Origin: Streptomyces sp. CB02959
GTDB taxonomy: Bacteria > Actinomycetota > Actinomycetes > Streptomycetales > Streptomycetaceae
NCBI RefSeq assembly: GCF_002803155.1
Contig: NZ_NNBP01000009.1
Location: 1 to 64,000 of the forward strand
Length of the DNA stretch: 64,000 nt
Reading direction: 5' to 3'
Notes under the pieces: generated by a model
Told to the model about the DNA's origin: nothing
What the model saw: the letters and a program-made list of their open reading frames with translations, nothing else
Databases searched by the model: none
Shown: positions 1 to 8,467 of the stretch, piece by piece
How positions within the stretch are numbered: position 1 is the first letter of the stretch
How the letters are laid out: the number at the start of each line of letters is the position of its first letter
Position numbers and translations under genes: made by a program

Positions 1-3
1 AAG

Positions 4-35
4 TCTGGCCCCGCCGCTCACGCGGCGGGGCCAGA
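4..35. terminator. Hairpin terminator at the left edge
   Basis: Perfect 13-bp inverted repeat (4-16 and 23-35) with a 6-base loop. It lies 24 bases past the stop codon of the leftward MFS gene and can end transcription from either side. No strong U-tract is visible. Confidence 0.7.
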
Positions 36-58
36 ACCCCAAGATCTTCATGAGCCTT

Positions 59-1381
59 CTAGGGCGTGTCCCCGCCCCGTACCGCGACCAGCGCCGCGCC
101 CGCCGCGGCCAGGGCGGCGACGGCGAGGCCGAATGCGGTGGCGGCCGCGGGCAGACCGATGGCGTCGCTGAGGTATCCGTCGGCGACGGGGAGGACGCCG
201 GCGAGGAGGTAACCCCCGGCGTTCAGGGCCGCGTTGGCCTCCGCGCGGCGGGCGGCCGGGACCTCGCGGCTGAGCAGGGTGAGCCCGCCCAGCTGGCCGG
301 CGCCCTGCCCCGCGCCGGCCAGCACCACCGCGGCGACCAGGGGCGCGAGGGCGGCGGTGTGGACGGCGGTGACCAGCGCCAGGGTGGCGGCGACGGTGGC
401 CGCACCGGAGGTCAGCAGGACGGTGCGGACGGCCATCCGCCGCAGCGCGAACTGCACGCCGGTGGCCGACAGGAACATCGCCAGCGCCATCCCGCCCGCC
501 AGCGCCCGGTTCGCAGTGCCCAGCAGGCCGGCCAGCAGTGACGGGCCGAGCGAGAGCACGAAGGAGGTGGCGCTGATGCCCGGGGCGAACGCGGCCAGCC
601 CGAGGACGAGATGGCGCCGGTTGGCCCTGGGCACGGCGGGCAGCCGCACCCAGGAGCCGGACGCGGCCGCGCCGGATCCCCGGTCCCGCCGGGGCAGCGG
701 CATCCTGACCACCGACGCCAACGCGGTGACCAGCAGGAGGGCTTCCACGACGAAGACGGTGAGGGTCGGTCCGGGCGCGGTTTCCGACAGCACCCCGGCA
801 AGTACGGGGCCGATCCCGGCGCCCAGGACCATCCCGGTGGACGCCAGCAGCGGCCCGCTGCTCCGGCCGGCCGCGATGTCCGTCACCGCCGCCATTCCGG
901 CCGACACGGCGGCGCCCGTGGCCACGCCGGTCAGCAGGCGGGCGACGACCAGGGCGGCCACCGAGGGCGCGGTGGCGTAGACGAGGCAGGCGACCAGGCC
1001 CAGGAGCAGCGCCGGCACCAGGACCGGCTTCCGTCCGACGCGGTCCGAGGCGACCCCCGCCACCAGCAGCGCGCCCAGCAGTCCGACCATGTAGGCCGCG
1101 TAGATCAGCGTCAGGGTGCCGGAGCTGAAGGCGAGTTGGCGCTGCCAGACCGCGTACAGCGGCATCGCGGTGTTCGACAGGATGAAGAGGGCGACCACCG
1201 GCCAGGCGGCGAACCAGATCTCCCTGGTCGGCGGCGGCGCCGCGGCCCGCATCGCCGCGACCGGTCCGGGCGTCGAACCGGGCCCCGGCGGGAGCGTCGG
1301 CCGGGGCGCCGGCACCGCACGGGCCGCGGTCGGGCGTGGCGCACGGGTTCCGGGCTCGGGTGCCGTACGGGTTACAGGCAT
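59..1381 (-). CDS. MFS efflux transporter (DHA1-like, 12 TM)
   Basis: A 440-residue integral membrane transporter, probably a proton-driven drug or metabolite exporter. After a Pro/Ala-rich cytoplasmic N-terminus of about 65 residues it shows the regular hydrophobic segments of the family, and motif A (GVASDRVGRKP) follows the second helix. The ATG at 1381 is chosen because AGGAGG lies eight bases upstream; a longer reading to 1468 would run through the operators. It is divergent from an ArsR-like regulator gene, and the shared 129-bp spacer carries three tandem palindromes, so it is probably repressed by that neighbour. The substrate cannot be read from sequence. Confidence 0.9.
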   Translation of the reverse strand: MPVTRTAPEPGTRAPRPTAARAVPAPRPTLPPGPGSTPGPVAAMRAAAPPPTREIWFAAWPVVALFILSNTAMPLYAVWQRQLAFSSGTLTLIYAAYMVGLLGALLVAGVASDRVGRKPVLVPALLLGLVACLVYATAPSVAALVVARLLTGVATGAAVSAGMAAVTDIAAGRSSGPLLASTGMVLGAGIGPVLAGVLSETAPGPTLTVFVVEALLLVTALASVVRMPLPRRDRGSGAAASGSWVRLPAVPRANRRHLVLGLAAFAPGISATSFVLSLGPSLLAGLLGTANRALAGGMALAMFLSATGVQFALRRMAVRTVLLTSGAATVAATLALVTAVHTAALAPLVAAVVLAGAGQGAGQLGGLTLLSREVPAARRAEANAALNAGGYLLAGVLPVADGYLSDAIGLPAAATAFGLAVAALAAAGAALVAVRGGDTP

Positions 1382-1403
1382 GGGTGTCCCCTCCTCATCC
1401 AGC

Positions 1404-1476
1404 CTGTACGAGAACTTTCGTACAGGCGGTACGAGAAGATTCGTACAGGCAACTACAGTACGATGCAAGTCGTACT
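1404..1476. promoter_or_regulatory. Three tandem GTACGA-N6-TCGTAC operators
   Basis: Three inverted repeats share the core GTACGA-N6-TCGTAC: 1404-1425 (8-bp arms), 1429-1446 (6-bp arms) and 1457-1476 (7-bp arms). The spacer is always six bases. They fill the region between the divergent MFS and ArsR-like genes. A dimeric winged-helix repressor is the obvious ligand (inference). Confidence 0.75.
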
Positions 1477-1510
1477 AGGGTTGGACTCGCCGAACGGGAG
1501 GAGTGCCGGG

Positions 1511-1945
1511 ATGAGCACAGGGACGTCGTCCACGACAGCGGGGCGGAGCGGATCGCGGTCCGACGGGGCGCACCGGGCCGGTATGTCCCGGCCCGACATC
1601 GCCGCGCTCCAGCGACCCGTACCGGCCGACGCACCCGAGCCGCTGCCGGAGCCCGAGCGGGACGCCCTGCGGCTGGAGGTCGTCATGGGCGCGCTGAGCG
1701 ACCCACTGCGGATGGGGATCGTGCGCACCCTGCTGCTGGAGTCGGAGGACTTCGACCACACCTGCGGGTGGTTCGGGCTCGACCGCCCCAAGTCCTCGCT
1801 CACCCACCACTTCCGCGCCCTGCGGGAGGCCGGGCTGATCCGCCAGCGGCAGTACGGACTGGAGCGGCGCAGCCACGTCCGGATCGAGGATCTGGAGGCC
1901 CGGTTCCCCGGCCTGCTGGCTCTGGTCGCCGCCTGGCGGGAGTGA
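1511..1945 (+). CDS. ArsR-like winged-helix transcriptional regulator
   Basis: A 144-residue protein with an ArsR-type winged helix over residues ~50-130. It contains ALSDPLRMGIVRTLL (first helices), PKSSLTHHFRALREAG (recognition helix region) and a short wing. No cysteine metal site is evident, so it more likely senses an organic ligand. The first ~50 residues are Ser/Gly/Pro-rich and probably disordered. The ATG at 1511 has GGGAGGAG upstream; an in-frame ATG at 1463 would lie inside the third operator. Divergence from the MFS exporter and the three palindromes between them point to local repression and autoregulation. Confidence 0.85.
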   Translation: MSTGTSSTTAGRSGSRSDGAHRAGMSRPDIAALQRPVPADAPEPLPEPERDALRLEVVMGALSDPLRMGIVRTLLLESEDFDHTCGWFGLDRPKSSLTHHFRALREAGLIRQRQYGLERRSHVRIEDLEARFPGLLALVAAWRE

Positions 1946-2035
1946 CCGCGGGCCCGGCGCCGTCCGCCCGCACCGCCACGGGACTCCGCCGGGGCCGGAA
2001 CGAAGGTCCCGGCAACCGGTTCGGGACGGCTACGG

Positions 2036-2467
2036 CTACGGCTGGCAGCGCGCATCGGAGGGATCGGCGACCAGGGCGCGCTCCCAGTGCTGGGTGTCGG
2101 CGTACTCGCGCATGTTGACGATCTTCCCAGCGCGGACGGTGAAGACGCCGATGTTCCGCTGCTGGTACGGCCTGCCGGTCTTGCCGGTCGCCCACGAGTC
2201 CCACTCCACAAGCACCTGCTCCCCCTCACCGAAGACGTTGGTGACCCGCACGCCGACCTCCCGGTCCGGGTCCAGATGAGCGAAGGCCGTCGCCAGGAAT
2301 CCGTCGATCACCTGGTCCCGCCCCTGCCAGGTGCCCGAGATCGGCAGGTCGCCGCCGTACCAGCAACTGCCGTCCTCGGCCCAGGAGTCCCGGACCACGT
2401 CCTGATCGCCGGCCGCCAGCGCGTCGAAGTAGCGCCGCACCACGTCCCTGGGCTCCATGCTCGACAT
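2036..2467 (-). CDS. SnoaL-like / NTF2-fold protein
   Basis: A 143-residue single-domain protein of the SnoaL-like (nuclear transport factor 2 fold) superfamily. It opens with the typical helix (DVVRRYFDALAAGDQDVV), then a WAEDG turn, a GRDQV segment and a late strand with KIVNMREYADT. Members are small cavity proteins acting as isomerases, hydrolases or ligand-binding proteins; the substrate here is unknown. The ATG at 2467 has AGGAG six bases upstream; an alternative ATG is three codons in. It is convergent with the ArsR-like gene and appears to be monocistronic. Confidence 0.8.
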   Translation of the reverse strand: MSSMEPRDVVRRYFDALAAGDQDVVRDSWAEDGSCWYGGDLPISGTWQGRDQVIDGFLATAFAHLDPDREVGVRVTNVFGEGEQVLVEWDSWATGKTGRPYQQRNIGVFTVRAGKIVNMREYADTQHWERALVADPSDARCQP

Positions 2468-2738
2468 GAGGTACTCCTGTCACTCCGCTGAACCGGGCGG
2501 CCGTTCCGCCTGACCACAGTCAAGTCGCAGGCACCGCACCGACCAAGGCGCACTCCGCGAACACACCCTTCACGAAACGCGATCAATGGCCGCCGAAACC
2601 GGCCGGGCCCACCACCTCGGGAAGACAGGCACGGCCCATGCCGGCGATCCGCCGACGGCGCCCGCGGAGGCGACCGTCGCCCCAGGCAGAAGCCGATTCG
2701 GTTCAGCGGGATCGATGCCGTACAGTTCAACCTACCGA

Positions 2739-2812
2739 CGCGGGGTGGAGCAGCTCGGTAGCTCGCTGGGCTCATAACCCAGAGGTCGCAGGTTCAAATC
2801 CTGTCCCCGCTA
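2739..2812 (+). tRNA. tRNA-fMet (anticodon CAT, initiator)
   Basis: A 74-nt cloverleaf with anticodon loop CTCATAA. The stem is CTGGG/CCCAG, giving the three consecutive G:C pairs that mark initiator tRNAs. Positions 1 and 72 are C and T (unpaired), another initiator trait. The T loop is TTCAAAT. CCA is not encoded. A TACAGT box at 2721-2726 could be its -10 element. Confidence 0.95.
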
Positions 2813-2823
2813 CTCGTTCGAAA

Positions 2824-2853
2824 GTGAAGGCCCGGTGGATACCGGGCCTTCAC
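2824..2853 (+). terminator. Terminator of the tRNA-fMet gene
   Basis: Perfect 13-bp hairpin (2824-2836 with 2841-2853, 4-base loop), 11 bases past the tRNA 3' end. There is no long U-run, as is common in streptomycetes. Confidence 0.8.
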
Positions 2854-2956
2854 TGCGTTCAGGGCGATGCCCGTCTGCCCACGCCGCCGCCATGGTGCCC
2901 GTACCGGCCGCGTGGGAACGCGATGCTCTCTGGCGCAGATGAGGGGAGGCCGTGTG

Positions 2957-3181
2957 GTGACGTCGCCGCCGTCGAATCGTTGGCAAACCATGACAAACAC
3001 CCGCCGTACACTCACCGGTTTCGCGCTTGCCATGCTGCTGCTCGGCCCCGTGTCCGCACAGGCCGCGGCAGAGCCGAAGGACGACACCCCCGTTCAGGCC
3101 CACCTCAAGATGCCTCTGAGCGGCCTGTTCACGGACCACCCCCTCCCGGTCGACTGGAGCATCCTGGGCACCCGCCTCTGA
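2957..3181 (+). CDS. Small secreted peptide, unknown function
   Basis: A 74-residue product with a Sec signal. A basic stretch (NTRRTLTG) is followed by a hydrophobic core (FALAMLLLGPV) and an AQA cleavage site near residue 35, leaving a mature peptide of about 40 residues ending in WSILGTRL. The GTG at 2957 has GGGGAGG seven bases upstream; an internal ATG at 2990 gives a shorter signal but lacks a ribosome site. A strong terminator follows at 3239. I do not recognise the mature peptide. It has no cysteines and is not chaplin-like. Confidence 0.65.
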   Translation: MTSPPSNRWQTMTNTRRTLTGFALAMLLLGPVSAQAAAEPKDDTPVQAHLKMPLSGLFTDHPLPVDWSILGTRL

Positions 3182-3238
3182 CCCGTCGGACGGGCTCCGC
3201 GGAAATCCCCGCGGTCCACACGGTCCATCGACCGTTTC

Positions 3239-3267
3239 GCTCCCCGGCCCGGCCGGGGAGCTTTTCT
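3239..3267 (+). terminator. Intrinsic terminator with U-tract
   Basis: 10-bp perfect stem (3239-3248 with 3252-3261, 3-base loop) followed by TTTTCT. It lies 58 bases after the stop of the small secreted peptide gene. Confidence 0.85.
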
Positions 3268-3367
3268 GTGCACCGGTCCGGGGTGATGCTCCGCGACGAC
3301 CAGGCCGAATCCCGTGTCCGGCAGTCCGGGCCGCGGTGGCCATGGGACGTGGTGGCAGCGGCCCGGC

Positions 3368-4477
3368 TCAGGGGCGCGGGTTCGCGTCCTCGTCGGGGGC
3401 CCCGGCTATCTGGGCCATGCGCAGCGGCAGGTGCGTGAACAGTCCCACCGCCTCCTCCCGCCACCACTCGCCCCAGCCGGACGCCTCGGCGGCGGCGCGC
3501 TCGGCATAGCGCCTCAGGTCGGCGCGGAGTCGGCCGTCGGTGCCCTGGCGGCGGGCGATGTCCCGGACGCGTTCGATGCTGTCGGGCGTGCAGTGGGGAT
3601 CGCCCAGAACGGCTTCCACGACGGCCCGGTCCGCCGCATCGGCCCGCTCCAGAATGGCGCGGAGGGCGTAGGTACGGCGGCCCGCGCGCAGGTCGCCGCC
3701 CGGGGGCTTGCTCAGGGCCGCGTCGTCGCCGAAGAGGTCGAGGTAGTCGTCGCGCAGCTGCCCGCAGACGCCGACCAGGGTGGCATAGCGGCGCAGGCGG
3801 GCGTCGTGGCGTTCGAGGTCCTCGCCCGCGGCGAGGAGTCCGAGGCGCAGCGGGGCCAGGACGGAGTACCGGGTCGACTTGTACTCGGTGACGGCGTGCA
3901 GGAGTTCTTCGTCCGGCAGGTCCTCGAAGTCCCGCTCCAGGTCGAGGATCTGGCCGGCGACCGCGTCCGTGGCCGCGCGGGACTGCACGTCGAGCATGGC
4001 CTGTCGCAGCGGGGCGGGGACGTCCGCCTCCAGCAGCACCCGCAGCGACAGGAACGCGGCGAGGTCCCCGGCCAGCACGGTCAGGCCCAGGGCGGTGCGC
4101 TCGTGGTCGGGGAACGCGGTGCGGTAGGCGTAGTAGGTCGAGGGGCCGCCACGGCGCACCGGCGAATCGTCGATGACGTCGTCGTGGATGAGTCCGTGCG
4201 TCTGGAGCAGTTCGATGCTGAGCGCGGCCTCCACAAGGCCGGGTACGTCCTCGGTGGTCACCAGGCGGGCCGCCTCGTAGAGCAGGACCACACGGAGCCG
4301 CTTGCCGCCGCGCAGGGACAAGTCCCTCAGCAGTTCCAGGCATTGGGGGGTGAAGCGCCCCCGCGGCGGGGTGTCGAAGGTCTCCCCCAGGCGCGTGAAG
4401 TACGTCTCGAAGGCCGCGTCGAAGCGGCGCCGGTGCGCGGCGAGGCGCTCTTCGGCGGCGGCTGCCAGGGGGTTCAT
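3368..4477 (-). CDS. Polyprenyl (isoprenyl) diphosphate synthase
   Basis: A 369-residue all-helical trans-prenyltransferase. It condenses isopentenyl diphosphate with an allylic diphosphate. The first Asp-rich motif is DDVIDD at 99-104, after GGKRLR (57-62), which binds substrate diphosphate. The second is DDYLD at 243-247, preceded by GQLRD. The length suits geranylgeranyl- or longer-chain synthases; product length cannot be fixed by eye. The ATG at 4477 has AAGGA upstream; an in-frame ATG is six codons earlier. The gene lies 266 bp downstream of the kinase-MFS gene on the same strand. No terpene cyclase or carotenoid gene is nearby. Confidence 0.9.
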   Translation of the reverse strand: MNPLAAAAEERLAAHRRRFDAAFETYFTRLGETFDTPPRGRFTPQCLELLRDLSLRGGKRLRVVLLYEAARLVTTEDVPGLVEAALSIELLQTHGLIHDDVIDDSPVRRGGPSTYYAYRTAFPDHERTALGLTVLAGDLAAFLSLRVLLEADVPAPLRQAMLDVQSRAATDAVAGQILDLERDFEDLPDEELLHAVTEYKSTRYSVLAPLRLGLLAAGEDLERHDARLRRYATLVGVCGQLRDDYLDLFGDDAALSKPPGGDLRAGRRTYALRAILERADAADRAVVEAVLGDPHCTPDSIERVRDIARRQGTDGRLRADLRRYAERAAAEASGWGEWWREEAVGLFTHLPLRMAQIAGAPDEDANPRP

Positions 4478-4743
4478 GAAGTCCTTTCTCCGCATGGGTG
4501 CGTGCCCAATGTACGGGTGGGGCGACCGGGTCCCGCCGGGAGGGCGAGCAGGTCGGGTCCCACGGACCGGCAGCCGGCCGCACGCCCCGGGGGCCGCGAG
4601 GGGTGACCGCACGAGGCCGGAGCCTGGCGGTTGCCGACGCCGGTCGACGGCCATCGTCGGTGACCGTGACGGTGACGGCGGAGCGTCCGCGCACGCCCGT
4701 ACGCGTGCGCGTGCGCGTCCCTCGTTGCCTCCGGGGCGTGCGG

Positions 4744-7392
4744 TCAGTAGGTGCCCTGCTGGTCGTAGGCCGGGAAGGTCGGTCCGGTGGGCTGGGGGGT
4801 GGCCGGTCCGGTGGACCTGACGAGCAGCGCCGCGGCCAGGACCGCGAGCAGCGTGACGCCGATCGAGCACCACAGGACGACGGTGTAGCCGCCGAGCGCC
4901 GCCTTGTCGACCACCTCCGCCAGCTGCGGCGGAAGCCCTCGCCCGCTGAGGATGCGGCCGTCCCGGGCCGCGCGGACGAAGGCCGGTGAAAGCCCGGGTA
5001 CCGTCTGAAGTTGGGCGGCGAGCGCGGCGGTGAGGACGCCGCTGAACAGCACCGTGCCGAGCGCCCCGCCCACCTGGCCGGCCGTGCTGGTCACTGCCGC
5101 TCCCCCACCGGCGTCCGGCGCGGCGACGCCGGCCGTGGCGAGGTGGTACAGCGGCATCAGGGCCATGCCGAGGCCGAGGCCGGCGAGGAGCATGCCGGGC
5201 AGGAGCAGGGTGGCGTACCCGCTGTCGGACGCGAGGAAGGTCAGAAGCAGCAGGCCGAGCGCCGCGAGCAGCAGGCCCGGCACGATCAGGTTGCGCGGCG
5301 CTGTGCGGTGCAGCAGGCGGCCGGAGACCTGGGTGGAGCCGATGACGATCGCGGCGGCCGCGGGCAGCACGGCCAGGGCGGTGCCGAACGGGGAGTAGCC
5401 ACGGTAGTTCTCCAGGTACGCCGTCAGCGTCGGGAACAGCGCGAGCGTGCCGGCACCGGCCAGGAACAAGGTGAGGAGGGAGCCGATACGGCTGCGATCC
5501 CTGATGACGTACGACGGGAGGAGTGGGGCGGGGGTGCTGAGCTGCCACCGTACGAAGCTCACCAGCAGGACGGCGCCGACCACGAGAAGCGCCGGCACCA
5601 GGAGGTCCGTCCAACCGCGCGTGCCCGCCTCCTGGAAGCCGTAGACGAGGGCGAGGACCCCGCCGGAGCCGAGCAGCAGGCCCAGGATGTCGAGGCGGGG
5701 GGCGGTACGGACCGGGCGGTCGTGCACCAGGGCGGCCACGGCGATCACAGCGATCACGGCGAGCGGGACGTTGGCAAACAGGCACAGGCGCCAGCTCAGG
5801 TTGAGCAGCCAACCACCGCTGAGCAGACCGACCGTCGAGCCGCCGGCGGCGATCGCGACGTAGACCCCGAAGGCCCTGCCGCGTGCCTTCGGCTCGGTGA
5901 AGTTGGCCGCCACCACGCCCAGGGCGGCCGGCGACAGCAGTGCGGCGAAGGCGCCCTGGAGGGCGCGGGCCCAGACCAGGACGCCGGGCGTGGGGGCCAT
6001 CCCGCCGATCGCGCCGGCCACCGCGAAGCCGACCAGCCCGATGACCAGCATCCGTTTGCGGCCGACCAGGTCCGCGAGGTGCCCACCGAGCAGCAGCAGC
6101 CCGACGAAGGCCAGTTCGTACCCGGTGAATATCGCGCTCAGGTCGTCGCCGCGTACGTGCAGATCGGCCATGACGGACGGGATCGCGATGCGCAGGGACG
6201 CCGCATCGAGCACGACGAGCAACTGCACGAGGGCGACCGCCGCCAGGCCCCACCAGCGCTTGGGGTGCGGGAACGGCGAGTCCTGGGGGTGGGGCGGGGA
6301 AGTGGGTGTGGCCCAGGCGTGCGGGCCCATGCCCGGGGGTGGTCCGAAGCCCTGCGGGGGAACGACGTCCGCCGGGGCGGTGGGCGCGTACGCGGGCGGC
6401 GGAGGTACCGGGGGCTGCGGCTGCCCGGACGGGATGCCCGGGTCCGCGAGGGGCGTGGCACCGGGCGTGCCGGCGGTCGTTTCGGGGGCGAAGTCCAGCA
6501 ACTTGGCGGCATGGCGGCCGAGTTGGGCGAGTACCGCGCCCGGCAGCCACTCCCCCTCGGCGTCCGTGCCGCCGTCCGCCGCCGTGCGGGCTGCGACCTG
6601 TTGGAGGGTGGGCCGCCCGGCCGGGTCCTTGTCGAGGCACTGGCGGACGAGATCGAGCAGCGACTCCGGTACGCCGGTCAGATCCGGCTCCTCCTCGGCG
6701 ATCCGGAAGAGGTGGGCGTTCAGACCGGTCTCGGTGGCGCCGAACAGGAGGCGTCCGGTGGCGGCGTAGACGAGGACGGCGCCCAGGCAGAACACGTCGC
6801 TGGCGGGGGTGAGTTCGAGGCCGCGTACCTGCTCGGGCGACATGAAGCCGGGGGAGCCGATCAGCATGCCGGTGCGGGTGTGGAGGCTGTCTTCGGCGAG
6901 GCTGTCCATGGCCCGCGCGATACCGAAGTCGATCACGCGCGGTCCGTCCACGGTGGCCAGTACGTTGGACGGCTTGAGGTCCCGGTGGATCAGGCCCGCC
7001 CCGTGCACCGCCTCCAGGGCGAGGGCCAGGCGGTTGGCCAGCACTCGCACGGAGTTCTCCGGCAGCGGTCCGAAGTCGTGTGCCACCACGGTGGTCAGGT
7101 CGGGCCCCGGGATGTACTGGGTCGCCACCCAGGGCACCGCGGCCTCGGTGTCGGCGTCGAGCACGGCCGCCGTCCAGGAACCGCCCACCTTCCGGGCGGC
7201 CGCCACCTCGCGGGCGAAGCGCCGGCGGAACTCCGGGTGCTGTGCGTGCTCGGCCTGGACGACTTTGACCGCGACGGTCCGCCCGGCCTCGGAGCGACCC
7301 AGATAGACCAGGCCCATACCGCCGGCGCCCAGGCGGGCGATCAGGCGGTACGGACCTATGTGCGTCGGGTCTGAGGAGATCAACTGGTCCAC
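4744..7392 (-). CDS. Ser/Thr protein kinase fused to a 14-TM MFS transporter
   Basis: An 882-residue fusion. Residues 1-~270 form an intact Hanks-type kinase: glycine loop GAGGMG (22-27), Lys43 in VAVKVV, catalytic HRDLKPSN (136-143), DFG (155-157) and a SPEQV activation-loop end. A Pro-rich linker (~300-372, PPVPPPPAY-like) follows. Residues ~375-870 are a DHA2-type drug transporter with motif A (GHLADLVGRKR) and about 14 hydrophobic segments. The kinase keeps every catalytic residue, so it should phosphorylate something, perhaps its own transporter (inference). The GTG at 7392 is chosen because TATCTT lies exactly six bases upstream, a leaderless arrangement. A longer reading to 7566 would pass through the previous gene's terminator. 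Confidence 0.88.
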   Translation of the reverse strand: MDQLISSDPTHIGPYRLIARLGAGGMGLVYLGRSEAGRTVAVKVVQAEHAQHPEFRRRFAREVAAARKVGGSWTAAVLDADTEAAVPWVATQYIPGPDLTTVVAHDFGPLPENSVRVLANRLALALEAVHGAGLIHRDLKPSNVLATVDGPRVIDFGIARAMDSLAEDSLHTRTGMLIGSPGFMSPEQVRGLELTPASDVFCLGAVLVYAATGRLLFGATETGLNAHLFRIAEEEPDLTGVPESLLDLVRQCLDKDPAGRPTLQQVAARTAADGGTDAEGEWLPGAVLAQLGRHAAKLLDFAPETTAGTPGATPLADPGIPSGQPQPPVPPPPAYAPTAPADVVPPQGFGPPPGMGPHAWATPTSPPHPQDSPFPHPKRWWGLAAVALVQLLVVLDAASLRIAIPSVMADLHVRGDDLSAIFTGYELAFVGLLLLGGHLADLVGRKRMLVIGLVGFAVAGAIGGMAPTPGVLVWARALQGAFAALLSPAALGVVAANFTEPKARGRAFGVYVAIAAGGSTVGLLSGGWLLNLSWRLCLFANVPLAVIAVIAVAALVHDRPVRTAPRLDILGLLLGSGGVLALVYGFQEAGTRGWTDLLVPALLVVGAVLLVSFVRWQLSTPAPLLPSYVIRDRSRIGSLLTLFLAGAGTLALFPTLTAYLENYRGYSPFGTALAVLPAAAAIVIGSTQVSGRLLHRTAPRNLIVPGLLLAALGLLLLTFLASDSGYATLLLPGMLLAGLGLGMALMPLYHLATAGVAAPDAGGGAAVTSTAGQVGGALGTVLFSGVLTAALAAQLQTVPGLSPAFVRAARDGRILSGRGLPPQLAEVVDKAALGGYTVVLWCSIGVTLLAVLAAALLVRSTGPATPQPTGPTFPAYDQQGTY

Positions 7393-7398
7393 GGGGGA

Positions 7399-7404
7399 AA
7401 GATA
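7399..7404 (-). promoter_or_regulatory. Leaderless -10 box (TATCTT) of the kinase-MFS gene
   Basis: TATCTT followed by six bases and then GTG at 7392. Transcription would begin at the start codon. No Shine-Dalgarno is present. Confidence 0.5.
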
Positions 7405-7520
7405 ATCCACGGTATGGGCCCCGGTAGCGGCTTCCACACTTCCTTGCCGGAAAAGCACAAGGCCCCACCGCGGCCCCACGATCGCGCGCACCCGTCCGAC
7501 GCCGTCACCCTGCGCTGATG

Positions 7521-7554
7521 GTGTCCCGGACGGTGCGCTCACCGTCCGGGACAC
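7521..7554 (-). terminator. Terminator of the sigJ operon
   Basis: Perfect 14-bp hairpin (7521-7534 with 7541-7554, 6-base loop), 26 bases past the sigJ stop. It separates the sigJ operon from the kinase-MFS gene. Confidence 0.8.
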
Positions 7555-7579
7555 CCACGACGCCACACCGGCAGCGGAC

Positions 7580-8467
7580 TCACCTGGCGAGTTCCGCCAA
7601 GGCGTCCAGCCGGGTCAGCTTCCGCGGGTTGCGCACCACGTAGATCCGGGTGACCCGTCCGTCCTCCACCGCCACGCTCACCGCGGACGGCTCGCCGTCG
7701 ATCTCGATCCGGCCCGCGGGCGCGCCGTTGAGCCATACGGCCGTCGTCTCGAACCCGGCGACCACCTGGTTCGCACGCGCCAGCAGCGGCGCCACCCGCT
7801 CGACCCCGTGGATCGGAGCCGGCGCCGCGGCCACCAGCCCGCCGCCATCGGCGATCAGGACCACATCCGGCGCCATGACCTCCATCAGCTCCTGCAACCG
7901 CCCGGTGCGCAACGCGACCAGAAACCGCTCCACCACGGCCTGCTGCTCCGACCGGCTCACCCGCGCACGCGGCCGTCGGGCCGCCACATGCTCGCGTGAG
8001 CGCCGCGCGATCTGCCGCACCGTGGCCGCGGACTTCCCCACGGCCTCGGCGATCTCGCCGTACGGCATCGCGAACACCTCGCGGAGCACGAACACCGCCC
8101 GCTCCGCCGGCCCGAGCGTCTCCAGCACGGTGAGCATCGCGATCGAGACGCTCTCCGCGAGTTCGACGTCCTCGGCGACATCAGGGCTGGTCAGCAGCGG
8201 TTCCGGCAGCCACTCCCCCACGTACTCCTCGCGGCTGCGCGACAACGTTCGCAGCCGGTTGAGCGCCTGCCGCGTGACGACCCGGACGAGGTACGCCCGC
8301 GGGTCGCGCACCTGCGAGCGGTCGGCGTCGGCCCAGCGCAGCCACGACTCCTGCACCACGTCCTCCGCGTCGGCCGCCGACCCGAGCATCTCGTAGGCGA
8401 CCGTGAACAGCAGACTGCGATGGGCGACGAACGGGTCCTCGGTCATGACGAACGGGTCCTCGGTCAT
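7580..8467 (-). CDS. sigJ: ECF41-group (SigJ-type) RNA polymerase sigma factor
   Basis: A 295-residue ECF sigma factor with a C-terminal SnoaL-like extension. Region 2 spans ~15-85 (SAADAEDVVQESWLRW) and region 4 ~125-175 (MPYGEIAEAVGKSAATVRQI). The three signatures of ECF41 proteins are visible: WLPEP in the linker, DGGG in the extension and NPRKL (usual NPDKL) near the end. In this group the extension itself controls activity and no anti-sigma gene is needed (family knowledge). The ATG at 8467 overlaps the decarboxylase stop as ATGA. A second ATG 21 bases downstream results from a local duplication. The ECF41-type promoter at 9133-9159 implies autoregulation. Confidence 0.92.
   Translation of the reverse strand: MTEDPFVMTEDPFVAHRSLLFTVAYEMLGSAADAEDVVQESWLRWADADRSQVRDPRAYLVRVVTRQALNRLRTLSRSREEYVGEWLPEPLLTSPDVAEDVELAESVSIAMLTVLETLGPAERAVFVLREVFAMPYGEIAEAVGKSAATVRQIARRSREHVAARRPRARVSRSEQQAVVERFLVALRTGRLQELMEVMAPDVVLIADGGGLVAAAPAPIHGVERVAPLLARANQVVAGFETTAVWLNGAPAGRIEIDGEPSAVSVAVEDGRVTRIYVVRNPRKLTRLDALAELAR

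Noticed and set aside
2006..2027. GTCCCG-N10-CGGGAC as terminator between the ArsR-like and SnoaL-like genes
   Set aside because: Only 6-bp arms with a 10-base loop and no U-tract; too weak to list as a feature.
2739..2812. C1/T72 mismatch in the tRNA acceptor stem as a possible defect
   Set aside because: An unpaired 1-72 position is an initiator hallmark and the T72 form is, as I recall, normal in actinobacteria; three G:C pairs in the anticodon stem confirm the identity.
4698..4718. 21-base alternating purine/pyrimidine tract (Z-DNA prone)
   Set aside because: Such tracts are expected by chance in CG-rich DNA, and nothing around it suggests a role.
5011..7374. Open frame of nearly 790 codons antisense to the kinase-MFS gene
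   Set aside because: Same artefact: no domain, extreme composition and complete overlap with a gene whose motifs are clear.
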